A stretch of 64,000 nucleotides of DNA from the NCBI GenBank assembly GCA_013400115.1, contig VXBP01001155.1, forward strand, positions 372,001-436,000. The letters run 5' to 3'. A program made the translations under genes and the position numbers. The notes below the pieces were generated by a model. The model was not told the DNA's origin. It made no database searches and was given only the letters and a program-made list of their open reading frames with translations. Below, piece by piece: positions 48,046 through 58,464 of this stretch. Source of the stretch: Rhinopomastus cyanomelas (taxonomy: Eukaryota > Chordata > Aves > Bucerotiformes > Rhinopomastidae). Position 1 is the stretch's first letter. Each line of letters opens with the position of its first letter.

Positions 48046-50739
48046 ACTAAAATTCTTTTTAGCAAATAAAATATTAGTGTGGAAGTTTTGTATTTTGGTG
48101 GTAGCTACTGATGTATTGAGAGCTGAGCCTGTGACAGCCCATCACGTACAGTAACTGAGAAGTCAGTGTTTAAGGATTTGTGACTTAAGATGTAGAGGTC
48201 ATAGGCCAGATGCAGTCACAAAAGTAACAGATAAAGGAGTAATAAAAATCTGTCCATGTTAAATTGCTAAACTCCAAATTTATGAGAAAAAATCGTGTTC
48301 AAAACAATTTACCTTTCCAGAAAACTACACAATCAATTATTAAAGAGGTTCCTACTGTAACCAGTCTGCAAAAGTGCAAAGTCAATTGCACTGGTATTGC
48401 CCGAATCACTCTGTACTGGATTCTACTCTTCTCCAAGTAGCTGCCAAGATTCTTTGATTCGTAATCTTTGAGATTATCCAAACTCGTGGCCATTCTACAG
48501 CTGCCAATTGCTGACATGCTGTATCCTTGGCACAAGTCCAGATGAAGCCGGAATGCTGCTCACGCTTCGCCCTCACAAAATCTCTCCTAGAGCTTTTTCA
48601 CAGTGTATATTATCATTTCAAAGAATCATGCCTCTTCTTTAAACTCTTGCAAAAGGACTGTGTTTTTTTCCCCTTGTTTCTACATAAAGTCAGCGTTTTT
48701 GAGTTCTCTGCCTTCGTGGTGGTAAAAGCAGTTTTAAGAAACAGCTGTGCGCAGGCATAGTTTAAATTCAGGAGTAGCTTGTCCAGTTGGAAGGCAGTTG
48801 TGTTGGATAAGGTCTGATGCTCCTCCGTTCTCGTGAAAAATGGCTGAAGACCAGAGGTATGCATGGGACAACAGCAGTGGCATGAGTAGCCATTGCAATT
48901 GCAGTCAAAGCTTATGGAAAAGCTTATGCAGTCAACTTATGGAAAGCAGAGGTTTATCAAAGGGTTTGGTCTTTTGCAGACAGTGACATTATTTCAACAA
49001 TATAAATAATATCACGTCTTCGACCACAAGTTTTTCATACTGCACGTTCTGTTTCTCTCAGTGTAGACACTTTGTTTTGCTTGGAAGGCTGTCAACTATA
49101 CCAGCTGCTAACTAGCATCACGTACTTGCTCTGAACCAGCTGGTAAAGAGAGTTGTACTACTAACTCATTTGTATCTGAACACAGACAAGATTTCTGACA
49201 TATTTTCCCCATGTTACCACAAATTCCCATCAATTAAAATGAAGGTTTCCCATAAAATAATACTTGGTGTAAGAGAAGTGGAGAATATTGATTTTACATA
49301 CCAGCTGCATCACCATCTAAAAAATTAATTAAAGTGAGTTCCACAATTCTTGCAGCTTCCATGATCTACAGCTCTTGCTACATGAACAATGTGGGTTTAT
49401 TGCCTTATGTTTTAAGATAAAAGTTGGTATTTTAAACCATAGACTGGTGTTATCTGAAGCCAGAAATATTCAGTATTGTTAAGATAAAGTTCCTCAATTG
49501 GTCCCATCTGGGAACATTTTGTCAGACAGTAGGAAAGAGCAAATATTTTCATGGTGTTTGTTAGAGTTCTGGTACAAGAATACCACGTAAACCAGGAATG
49601 GAGCTGGCAGAAATACAGGGAGAAACATTAAAACAAAGTATGTGGTTTAAAATGAAAAAATTCTTCGAGGTGTGACTTACTATTTTGCTTTTTACACTGC
49701 AATAAACAGTCCTTATTCACATGCACAACATTTTTTAAAGGCTGGGCCTCACCACACACTTTGCTGCTTCTGCACTTTTGAGATGTGGCACTAACGAGGA
49801 AGTCTTCACATCAGCAAAATCTTCACATCAGCAAAATAATAGTTGCCCATAGCATAACGGAGGTACTTCTAAGCAGCATCAATTAACCAAGTGATGCAAG
49901 CTTAGGTTAGATAAGTTCATCAGTCTAAAAAATGTCAACACTCAAACGGAACTTGCTTTGCACTGAACTTACCCAATGCATTCTGAATAGCTTTGGAAGA
50001 AATATTTCAAAAGAGATTTCCTCAGGATGTTGCAGAGGTTTCAGTGAATTTTAACAACACTAATCTGTTACATTTAACCTTGAATTTACTTTCTATTTTT
50101 ACCACTTTCATAGTGTTTCGGGAAAGGTTTAGAATCTACAAAACCAGGAATCATATTTGAAATAATTTTCACATAAAAATTGCATCTAGAGATAACAAAA
50201 ATATTCACAGAACAAACAATTGGCTGTTCTCCCTGCTCTGGTAATTTTGATGCCTGAAGGGAAACATTGGTTTTATAATAATAGAGTTTTAAAGTAATTT
50301 GTTAAAATGCTTACTGAAGAGAGGTTGCACAAATGTCTACTTAAAAATATCAGTATATGAAGGTAACAAGAAATAAAAATGTGTCTTTTAATAACAATGC
50401 AGGAGAAAAAGATAGATGTAAAATGTAAGAGGGAAAGAAAAGGGAGAAGGAAATTTGTTGTTTAAAAGTTTATCATTTTGATCCTCACTACCTGAATTTA
50501 TTTTAATTGATAATCAATGAAATTTATTTCCTCCTAGAAGAGTTTGCATTGTCTACCACAGCAGATAATGTAGGGTAAATGATGTCCCTGACTATCTCAG
50601 CTCACAAACTTTCTCATCCTATTTTCCCCCTGTCCAACTAGGGAAAGGGAGTAAGGGAGCAGTTGCAGGTGATGGTTCCTCCTTAGCATTAAAAGGTGCA
50701 TAAGTATCAGTTGTCTTTTGGTGAGGTGCTAAAGCACTT
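48046..50739. other. Intergenic
   Basis: No gene seen. Contains an exact 17-bp tandem duplication of TCTTCACATCAGCAAAA at 49803-49836. Otherwise featureless and AT-rich. Confidence 0.4.
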
Positions 50740-51103
50740 TCACAGTATCACAGTATCATCAAGGTTGGAAGAGACCTCATAGATCATCAAGTCCAACCTG
50801 TCACCACAGAGCTCAAGGCTAGACCAGGGCACCAAGTGCCACGTCCAATCCTGCCTTGAACAGCTCCAGAGTTGGCGACTCCACCGCCTCCCTGGGCAGG
50901 CCATTCCAGTGGCCAATGACTCTCTCGGTGAAGAACTTTCTCCTCACCTCTAGCCTAAATTTCCCCTGGTGCAGCTTGAGGCTGTGTCCTCTTGTTCTGG
51001 TGCTGGCTGCCTGAGAGAAGAGAGCAACCTCCTCCTGACCACAACCACCCCTCAGGTAGTTGTAGACAGCAGTAAGGTCTCCCCTGAGACTCCTCAAGGC
51101 TGT
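50740..51103 (-). mobile_element. CR1 copy of the ATACTGTG-tailed subfamily
   Basis: Begins TCACAGTATCACAGTATCATC, then AGGTTGGAAGAGACCTCATA, TCACCACAGAGCTCAAGGC, GACTCCACCGCCTCCCTGGG, TTGTTCTGGTGCTGGCTGCC, TTGTAGACAGCAGTAAGGTC. The minus frame 50819-51097 is an ORF2 C-terminal end (MRSLRGDLTAVYNYLRGGCG), open for 92 codons. The same subfamily occurs at 61748. Confidence 0.93.
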
Positions 51104-51779
51104 TTTTTTCCTTCCTCAATACACATTTTACCTAAAGACAGCAATGCTGTGATTGTTTAATACCTCCCAGCATAAAACAGGGACACTTAATGCCACTATA
51201 CAGCAACAACTGCAAAGCAGATTAATGGAAATACCTTTTTAAGCCTTTTAACATGATGGAGCTTGTTAGAGGCTAAGGGCTGAAGTTATGAATGAGTTCC
51301 TCAAGAAGCAAGAAATATTCATGGTCACGGTCAGGAAAGGAAAGGCATGAAGTAAAATACAAGTTCTGTCTTGAGAAGTTTGTATTCTGAATATCATGCC
51401 CATGTTCATATAGAATTCAATCCACGTCTTGAGGTCTTATCCATTCTAGCTGTCCATGAGCAGCACCTGTTGTTAAACTACTCTGAATGGATTTAGCCTA
51501 CTTTCTACATTCCAGTGTCATTAACTCTTGATCTACTGTAAAGAGAAATCTGACCTACCAATCTACACAATGCCCACTAGAAATTTTGTGACAGTAGAAA
51601 CTATAAGAGCAGAAATAAAGTATGAGTCCATGAGCAAATGTGTCTTGTCAGGTTACTGTTGATTAGCGTAGACACCCTAAATCCTACTGCATATACTTTT
51701 TGGCTGAATTCATTGCGTATGCAGGTTATTTAGCTTAAACCAAAATGAGCAAGAAGAATGAGGCTTGAGAAATGGCTGA
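51104..51779. other. Intergenic, nothing recognised
   Basis: No gene or repeat recognised. Confidence 0.4.
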
Positions 51780-52238
51780 AAGACAGAGTCCAGAAGGTTG
51801 TGAACAGCAGTCATCTTGGGGGTCTGCAACTAGCAATATGATCCGGGGTCAGTACTGTTTCCAGTTTTGTTCAACATGTTCAAGTTCACTGATACAAAAC
51901 TGGGATGAGAGAAGGTTGTGTTGTCATTAGGCAAGGCCTGGACAGGCTGAATTCTTGGGAGAAGAAGAACTGAATTAAGTTCAACAAAGGCAAGTTTGGG
52001 TTACTGTACCTGGGGAGGAATAACACCATGAAAGTAGAACTTAGGGGTTGACCTGCTGGAAAGTAGCAGTGCAGAAGGACTAGGGGTTCTGTTGGGTAGC
52101 AGACTCACAGTGACCCAGCTACCATAAGAGTCTGAGGCTGAACATGAATGACTAGATATGTGCACAACAGTAGACAAAATGTTCATTGGGCATTTGGTAC
52201 CTTTCCAACCCCTAACATTCTGTGTGATTCTGTATGAT
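51780..52238 (+). mobile_element. CR1 with ORF2 segment joined to its 3' end
   Basis: Starts at AAGACAGAGTCCAGAAGG (RT region), includes TCAGTACTGTTTCCAGTTTTG, a decayed 'gatgacacaaaactggg' (TGATACAAAACTGGGATGAG), TGGACAGGCTGAATTCTTGG, GGGGAGGAATAACACCATG, then jumps from about 52200 straight to CCTTTCCAACCCCTAACATTC and TGTGTGATTCTGTATG. About 0.7 kb present in other copies is missing between. Moderately diverged. Confidence 0.85.
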
Positions 52239-52300
52239 ATTCTTCTATTGAGACCTGATCTATTCAGTGTTTTCACTTCAAAACACAAGTGAGGTAGGAT

Positions 52301-52388
52301 TCAGAGAATCATAGAATCATAGAATCATTAGGGATTGGAAGGGAGCTTGAAAGAACATCTAGTCCAATCCCTCTGCCACAGCAGTACT
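52301..52388 (-). mobile_element. CR1 3' end, very short copy
   Basis: Three octamer units (AGAGAATCATAGAATCATAG...), then GATTGGAAGGGAGCTTGAAA, ACATCTAGTCCAATCCCTC and CCACAGCAG. It lies head-to-head with the plus-strand CR1 ending at 52238. Confidence 0.92.
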
Positions 52389-53559
52389 TAAAGAACCAAC
52401 TACATTTGTGTTTAGGTTTGCTCTATATCCCTGACCTTCCAGTTTTACAGCCAGATGTGGCAGGATGATGATGCTGTCTGAACAGTCAAGTAAAAAACAA
52501 GTCCAGTTGACTGGCAGGCAAATGAGGCTCCCAAAAACTCTGGTGTTCTGCAGAGGCCATATCACGTCCTGACTTGCTTTTTCCATGCTCTTATTGTAGG
52601 GTCCAAAAAACATCCTTCTTTAATGTCATAATCTTCTCACATAGAAGTCTTCCTAATTTTGAAATAAGTTTTTCTCTGATAAATTGTAGCAACTTTTCTA
52701 ACTCTTCTGTGTGTACTTTTCTCTGTTAATATTTATTCAAGCTGCAGTTAGAAAGGAATGGAAATTCAGAGAGGCCTAGCAAGCTAGTGTTCTGTTCTTA
52801 TTTAATACTTTGAATATTTATGCAAGTTTGGGACAGATTTTTCTCTTGTACATTGTATATAATAATAAGTGAAAAATTATATATCATCTTGACATGTCAG
52901 ATCCACCTTACTCCCCATGTTTGAAAACGCTCGGAAATTTGAAAACCTCTTGGTCAGAAAAACTTGTCGAGAAATGTATTTTCCCATAGAACTAGAAGAA
53001 AACAAAGAAGTGTTTCTGTTTCCAGGACAAGCTCTGTGAGTGTAAGGTTCCCGAGAAGCTCAATTTTTAAAATAAACATACATGCACACCACTCCTGTCA
53101 AATAGGAGAAGACTTTAATCCGTATTTAACAGACAATATATGAAGGTAAAAGGAGGTGGAAAGTAAACTTTTCAAAGAAATGTTGAGTTGGTGGGTTTTC
53201 CTGATTTTGGAAAAGCAATGCAAGCCAAATCCTGCAGACATGATCATTTTCTAATGGAAATGTTTACGAATTAAGAAAAGATCTGCCTTTGGGAATCTTC
53301 CTAGTATCCCATCTGATATAAAGTCTCGGAATGGGTGTAAAGCCATGTATTTTAGACTGGCAAAACCATGATTTTACTGGCTGAGTTTTTACTCTCTTCT
53401 GTAGACACATTATCTGAGCACATGTGAGGATTTAGTAGAAAATTATTTCTATGCTAGCATCATGTGTTGCCATAGTCCTGAAAATCACACCTCACAACAC
53501 TTAGCTATGTCAAGGCACAGAACTTACTGTTCATACCTGGCTTCTCAATCCATACCTAG
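52389..53559. other. Intergenic, nothing recognised
   Basis: No gene or repeat recognised before the long CR1. Confidence 0.4.
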
Positions 53560-53574
53560 ATCTAATATGAGACT

Positions 53575-54603
53575 GTGCAGAGTGAGAAAGCTGGTGCTGG
53601 TCCCCAAACGCTGCTATTTCTTGAGATTTTTGAGATGGTTGAGGAGTTTCCTAAAAAGGTCCCAACTCAGCAGCAGAAGGCCAGGCTACAGTCACTAGTG
53701 CACCAGGATGAAGGAACCCAAACAGAGGTCCCCAAGCAAGATGAGGTTGTGCAGGTGGCACGGAATGCCACATACTCTCATTCCCAGGGGGCTGTGTGCA
53801 GTGTGAGCAGGTAGATTATCTGCTTAACCAAGCAGCACAGCTGCAAGATGAGGTTCAAAGGCTACAAGTGGAAGTAGAAAGGCTCAGGAGCATTAAGGAG
53901 GCTGAAACAAAAATAGACTGGTGGAGCCAGGCTCTGCAGTCTAGACAACAGCCAAATAACAGCCAGAATCAAGGGACTCCTGTACCTTGCACCTCTCAGA
54001 TGGAAGACAGAAGTCTAAGTAGAAGGGGTGAGTGGAGGCAAGTGCCAGGCCAGGGCAGAAGGTGAACACCCCTCTTGCCTGCCTCACCTCCCCAGGTGCC
54101 TCTGAGAAATAGATATGAGCCCCTCCTGGAAGACAGTCAGTCTAATAACAATACAGAGGATAGGGAACCTATTCTGGAGGTCTTATCACAATTGGATAAA
54201 TTGGATAGGTCTTCCAGTGAAATGACACACTCCTCCACAAAGAAGAACAGAAGGGTCGTAGTTATTGGAGACTCACTCCTGAAGGGAACTGAGGATCCAA
54301 TATGCAAAGCTGACCCTCATCATAGGGAAGTCTGCAGTTTATCTGGAGCCCAAATCAGAGATATCACTAGGATAACTCCCTAACTTGATGAAATCAACTC
54401 ACTATTACCCACTGCTGATCTTCCAGACTGGTGAGGAGGAAGATATATTCCATAGCCTGAGGGGAATGAAGAAAGACTTGAAGGCCTTAAGATGTTTGGT
54501 GAAAGAGTCTGGGGCACAAATTATATTCTACTCATTACTTCCATTTTCAGGTGAAGACACAGGCTGCAATAGCAGGATTCAGTCCATAAATGCCTGGTTT
54601 TGA
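53575..54603 (+). pseudogene. CR1 ORF1 remnant: coiled coil and SGNH/GDSL-type esterase-like domain
   Basis: The frame is split over four pieces by frameshifts and stops: EGTQTEVPKQDEVVQ (53575-53814), CEQVDYLL followed by a heptad-rich QLQDEVQRLQVEVERLRSI and IDWWSQAL (53796-54065), a linker leading to RRVVVIGDSLLKGTED (54075-54383) and a final part to 54603. GDS, encoded at 54267-54275, matches the nucleophile motif of the esterase domain known in CR1 ORF1. The coiled coil is the usual self-association segment. ORF1 proteins bind RNA in the LINE ribonucleoprotein. This copy is not functional. Confidence 0.85.
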
Positions 54604-54845
54604 GACTGGTGCTACAGGCAGGGCTTTGGGTTTTTTGTTAATGGCTGGCTTTATAAGACAGCAGACCTGACAGGTACAAATGGGAGGGTTCTGGGGCAGG
54701 AATTGGCAGGACTCATTCAGAGTGCTTTAAACTAGATTTGAAGGGATGTGGGATTGTTGCTGGGTAAGCACCAGTAAGGCAGCACTCTGGTCTTGATGAA
54801 GACCACGAGGCCTCCCACCATCCTAGGGTGAAATCAGAGTGCTCA

Positions 54846-55000
54846 GTTTGCTCTCTGAAATGCCTGCACACCAATGCATGCAGCATGGGGAAAAAGAAGG
54901 AGGAGTTAGAAATCTGTGTTCGGTCTGGTGATTATGATCTGGTGGCAATTATAGAGACCTGGTGGGATGGTGAGACAGCTCACATGACTGGAATGTAGTC
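54846..55000 (+). pseudogene. CR1 ORF2 endonuclease N-terminus remnant
   Basis: Translated from the plus strand, the stretch reads HTNACSMGKKKEELEI and then DYDLVAIIETWWDGE; the ETWWD motif is encoded at about 54954-54968. This is the start of the apurinic-type endonuclease domain of CR1 ORF2. A stop follows almost at once (GGAATGTAG near 54998), and most of the endonuclease is absent before the sequence resumes in the linker. Confidence 0.8.
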
Positions 55001-55361
55001 ATGGGTAGCTATGTCCTTTTCAGGAGGGACGGGTCAGCATATATGAAAGAACAACTGGAATATATTGAGTTCTCTTCAGGGCAGCTGAAGACATAGTTAA
55101 GAGTTTGTGGTTGAGAGGTCAAGGGCAACAGAACAACATTCCAGGTAAAACTAAAATTAGAGGCAGTGTAGGAGCCCTGCTGAATGAGGTGGATGCCCTG
55201 AAGAGAGGATACAGAGAAAGCAGAGAAACTGAACACCTTCTTTCCTATATATACTTCTGGGGGCTGTCCTGGTATCAAGCCCCACACCACTGAGGCCCCA
55301 CAGGAAGTTGGGACAAAAGAGGAGTTTGCCCTGGTCAATGAGAACTTAGGATAGGGATAAG

Positions 55362-55860
55362 TTGACCAAACTGGACGTACATAAATCCATGGGTCCTGAT
55401 AGGATGCACATGCGCGTGCTAAGGAAGACAGCAAAATTCATTGCTAGGCCACTCTCCATCATCTTTGCTGTGTCGTGGGGATCAGGAGAGGTGCCTAGGG
55501 ACTGGAGGAAAGCAAATGTCACTCCAATCTTCAAAAACTCTAGACCGCTCAGCCTCACCTCCCTCCCCAGAAAGGTGATGGAACAATTTATCCTTGACTC
55601 TGTCTCTAGGCACAGCAAGTACAAGAGGTTATTATGGACAGTTAGAATGGCTTCACCAAAGGGAAGTCATGCTTGACCAGCTTGATAGTCTGATAGTTCT
55701 GAGGTCATATGTGGTCTATCTTGACTTCAAGAATGCATTTGACACAGTCTCCCACAGCATCTTCTCAGCCAAACTGAGACAGTGTGGTCTAGGTGATCGG
55801 GTAATGAGGTGGATCGTGAACTGGCTACATGAGAGTAATGGTCAGTGGGATAGATTCTAG
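55362..55860 (+). pseudogene. CR1 ORF2 reverse transcriptase N-terminal remnant
   Basis: Two frames (55362-55676 and 55594-55860) carry RT fingers/palm motifs: PRDWRKANVTPIFKNS, RPLSLTSLPRKVMEQFILDS, GSH-type SPKGSHA, and YLDFKNAFDTVSH, which is RT motif A with its catalytic Asp. A deletion of about 28 bases relative to the 62.1-kb copy lies near 55540. Motif C (FADD) is lost in the larger deletion at about 55876. Confidence 0.85.
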
Positions 55861-56188
55861 TTGGAGGACTGTATGTAGTGGAACACCTCCCTTATGAGGA
55901 AAGGCTGAGGCAGCTGGGTCTCTTCATCTTGGAAAAGAGGAGACTGAGGAGTGACTTCATTAATGTTTATAAATATGTGAGGGGTGGATGTCAGGACGAT
56001 GGAGCCAGGCTCTTCTCAATGTCATCTAGTGATATGACAAGGAGCAATGGGTGTGAGCTGGAACATAGGAGGTTCCATATAAATACCAGAAGGAACTTCT
56101 TCACAGTGAGGGTGATGGAGCACTGGAACAGGCTACCCAGGGAGGTTGTGGAGTCTCCTTCACTGGAGACATTTAAGACCCATCTGAA

Positions 56189-56341
56189 TCCGTTTCTGTG
56201 TGACTGGATCTTGGTGATCCTGCTGTTTTGGGGAGATTGGACTAGATGATCTTTCGAGGTCCCNGCGTTTCTGTGTGACTTGATCTTGGTGATCCTGCTG
56301 TTTTGATTTTACCAGAAGTATGTAGAACTGCTTTTTGACAN
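56189..56341. other. Probable assembly error with two single-N joins
   Basis: N at 56264 and 56341. The bases after the first N (56267-56305) repeat 56191-56229 almost exactly (one difference, ACTTGATC for ACTGGATC). The next 35 bases (56306-56340) are identical to 57539-57573, 1.2 kb away. After the second N the normal CR1 3' end resumes at ATCTTTCGAGG, repeating text already seen before the first N. Confidence 0.85.
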
Positions 56342-56387
56342 ATCTTTCGAGGTCCCTTCCAATCCCTAATGATTCTATGATTCTGTG

Positions 56388-57646
56388 CAGCACTTAGTAT
56401 TTTTTGTCCATTTATTGTACTGGGGCTCCTTACTCTACTAAGAAAAAACTACACCTATTTTAAATACTAGTGTTATCCACTTTCATTTGCTGTGGAGTTT
56501 TTGCCACCATTTATTTAAACATTGGAGTGTTTGTTTCCTAAGGTAGCTGACTTTAATCATAGGAGTGTAAGGCACTTGTGGAGGACAACAGACTGCAAAA
56601 TGCTGGGACTCAGTGGCTGGATTTCTTGGGAAAGCCAAGTTAGAAAAATCTCTAGCACTTCACACCTTTGCCAATCATTAAGGAATTTAAGAATCGGTTC
56701 CCCTTCCTCTTTCTTTCCTAAAGCATTACAGGGGTGGTTACAATCCCTTTAACCCTTCACATAGCAAATTTCATTTTGACTAAATTTCTAGCTTTCTTAC
56801 TAGAAACCAAAATATAAATTACATGTATTAGATTTCACTTCAAGTTCTGTTATTGAATTTTGCAAGCTAGTGATCTTAGTTTTATCTATTTTATTTTAAT
56901 TCACTGTGTTCTGAGGATTCCTAGAGAAGCACGTGGATATACATGTCAAGAAAAATTTTAATGCTGTTTACTGCATAGGAGTACAGAGTTCTACCACTGC
57001 AGAGACAAATATCTCAGATAGGAAGGAAGTGATATGTAGCCAGCAGTATTTCACCATCTTCACTCATCTAAACTGCCCAGAGAATCATATTTTATAGGAG
57101 CAATAAAACAAATGGAATGGTGGAAGTTGATGCAAGTGATCTGATTAATGTATAATACTTAGCCTTTTGTAAGATCTGTGAATATCAAGAGACATTGCAA
57201 ATCCATACAAGAAGCATCCTGCTTAAAATATCTATTTAGTATTAAATAAAATATTTTGGTGTAGGCAGAACATACTCTGTAACTTATGTTTTCACATCCT
57301 TTAAATGTCTCTCATGTTAGCAGGTATCATATGTAAGGACTAGGTACAGGCCATCTTTTCTCACTACTAACCCTGCAATCTCACTCCTAATACAGATGAA
57401 TCAAAAATATAAAGTGCATAAAACTGGCAGTAACATGTTCCTTACAACTTCTTTCTTCCTAAAATTCTGTTGTCTGCATACTAGTTGTTTGTATCAGTCA
57501 TCACAAACTGTAAGTTATTGAAGACATGGTTTTAGTCCATTTTACCAGAAGTATGTAGAACTGCTTTTTGACAGTCCTGAAAGATTAGGCAAATCTACTT
57601 TGAAACTCCCTAGAAGCACAGAGCCTATAGTCATTCGCTGAAGGGA
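56388..57646. other. Intergenic, nothing recognised
   Basis: AT-rich DNA without genes or repeats. Its 57539-57573 part is duplicated inside the damaged CR1 tail at 56306-56340. Confidence 0.45.
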
Positions 57647-58381
57647 TCATAGAATCGTAGAATCATTAGGGATTGAAAGGGACCTCAAAAGTTCATCCAG
57701 TCCAATCCTCCTGTCACAGCAGGATCACCTAGATCACAGAATGTTAGAGATTGGAAGGGACCCTGAAAGATCATCTAAGTCCAACCCCCCTGCTGGAACA
57801 GGGTAAGCCTACAGTACTGTCTCAAGATGTCCTACATGGGACTTGAACCTGTGACCCCAGGAATTCAGAGTCCCATGCTCTACCAACTGAGTCAACCAGA
57901 TCAAGTCACACAGGAACACATCCAGGTGGGTCTTAAACATCTCCAGTGAAGGGTGCACAACCTCCCTTGGCAGCCTGTTTCAGTGCTCTGTCACCCTCAC
58001 GGGGAAGAAGTTCCTTCTGATATTTATATGGAACCTCCTATGTTCCAGCTTACACCCACTGCTCCTTGTCCTATCACTAGATGACATTGAGAAGAGCCTG
58101 GCTCCATCCTCCCGACACCCACCCTTCAAGTATTTATAGACAATAATGAGGTCACCCCTCAGTCTCCTCGTCTCCAAGCTAAAGAGACCCAGCTCCCTCA
58201 GCCTCTCCTCATAAGGGAGGTGCTCCCCTTCCTTCATCATCCTTGTTGCTCTACGGTGGATTCCCTCCAGCAGCTCCACATCTGTCTTGAACTGAGGGGC
58301 CCAGAGCTGGAAACAGTACTCCAGATGTGGTCTCACCAGTGCAGAGTAGAGGAGGACAAGAACCTTTCTCCATCTGCTAAT
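57647..58381 (-). mobile_element. CR1 copy interrupted by a SINE-like element
   Basis: TCATAGAATCGTAGAATCATT opens the reversed 3' end. After CAGCAGGATCACCTAGATCA a 161-base foreign element intervenes, and the CR1 resumes at AGATCAAGTCACACAGGAAC. It continues through GAAGAAGTTCCTTCTGATAT, ATTTATAGACAATAATGAGG, CTCATAAGGGAGGTGCTCCC and CCAGATGTGGTCTCACCAG to CATCTGCTAA. The minus frame 57980-58396 reads LVLLYSALVRPHLEYCFQLW and GEHLPYEERLRELGLF, the ORF2 end. Well preserved, so fairly young. Confidence 0.95.
57737..57897 (-). mobile_element. tRNA-derived SINE-like element with a CR1 3' tail
   Basis: On the minus strand it begins GGTTGACTCAGTTGGTAGAG, a tRNA D-arm with RNA polymerase III A box (TGACTCAGTTGG, 57883-57894). 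It continues with the anticodon arm ATGGGACTCTGAATTCCTGG and box B GGTTCAAGTCC (57839-57849), then a linker (GACATCTTGAGACAGTACTG), and ends with a CR1-like 3' end (GGGGGGTTGGACTTAGATGA; TCCCTTCCAATCTCTAACAT; TCTG). By eye the head is closest to tRNA-Lys(CTT), with CTG in the anticodon position. AGATCA at 57731-57736 and 57898-57903 is a probable target duplication. The acceptor 5' bases are missing and the T stem is mismatched, so it is not a working tRNA. Its CR1 tail is of a different subfamily from its host CR1. Confidence 0.8.
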
Positions 58382-58464
58382 GATTTTGCAAATCATTCTT
58401 CTGATTCAGCTTTGATCTCTTATCCCCATATATAGGGATGGTCTTACCGAAATTATTGGGGTCA
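58382..58464. other. Short unassigned spacer between CR1 copies
   Basis: No motif recognised. Confidence 0.4.

Larger units (their letters stand above)
53560..56387 (+). mobile_element. Long CR1 with ORF1, internally deleted ORF2 and intact 3' end
   Basis: The longest CR1 in the window, about 2.8 kb against roughly 4.5 kb for a full element. In order it holds ORF1 (53575-54603, broken), the start of the ORF2 endonuclease (about 54846-55000), a jump to the endonuclease-RT linker (KTKIRGSVGALLNEVDALK, about 55147), RT N-terminal motifs (LDVHKSMGPDRMHMRVLR; IARPLSIIF; VYLDFKNAFDTVSHS), then another jump at about 55876, past the RT active site, to the 3' part (EHLPYEERLRQLGLF) and the tail ATGATTCTATGATTCTGTG. 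The 56264-56341 part is damaged by assembly. Confidence 0.93.

Noticed and set aside
57828..57897. A tRNA gene on the minus strand
   Set aside because: The A and B boxes are good, but the acceptor stem is incomplete, the D and T stems have mismatches, and the sequence runs on into a CR1 tail inside a CR1. A SINE head explains it better.
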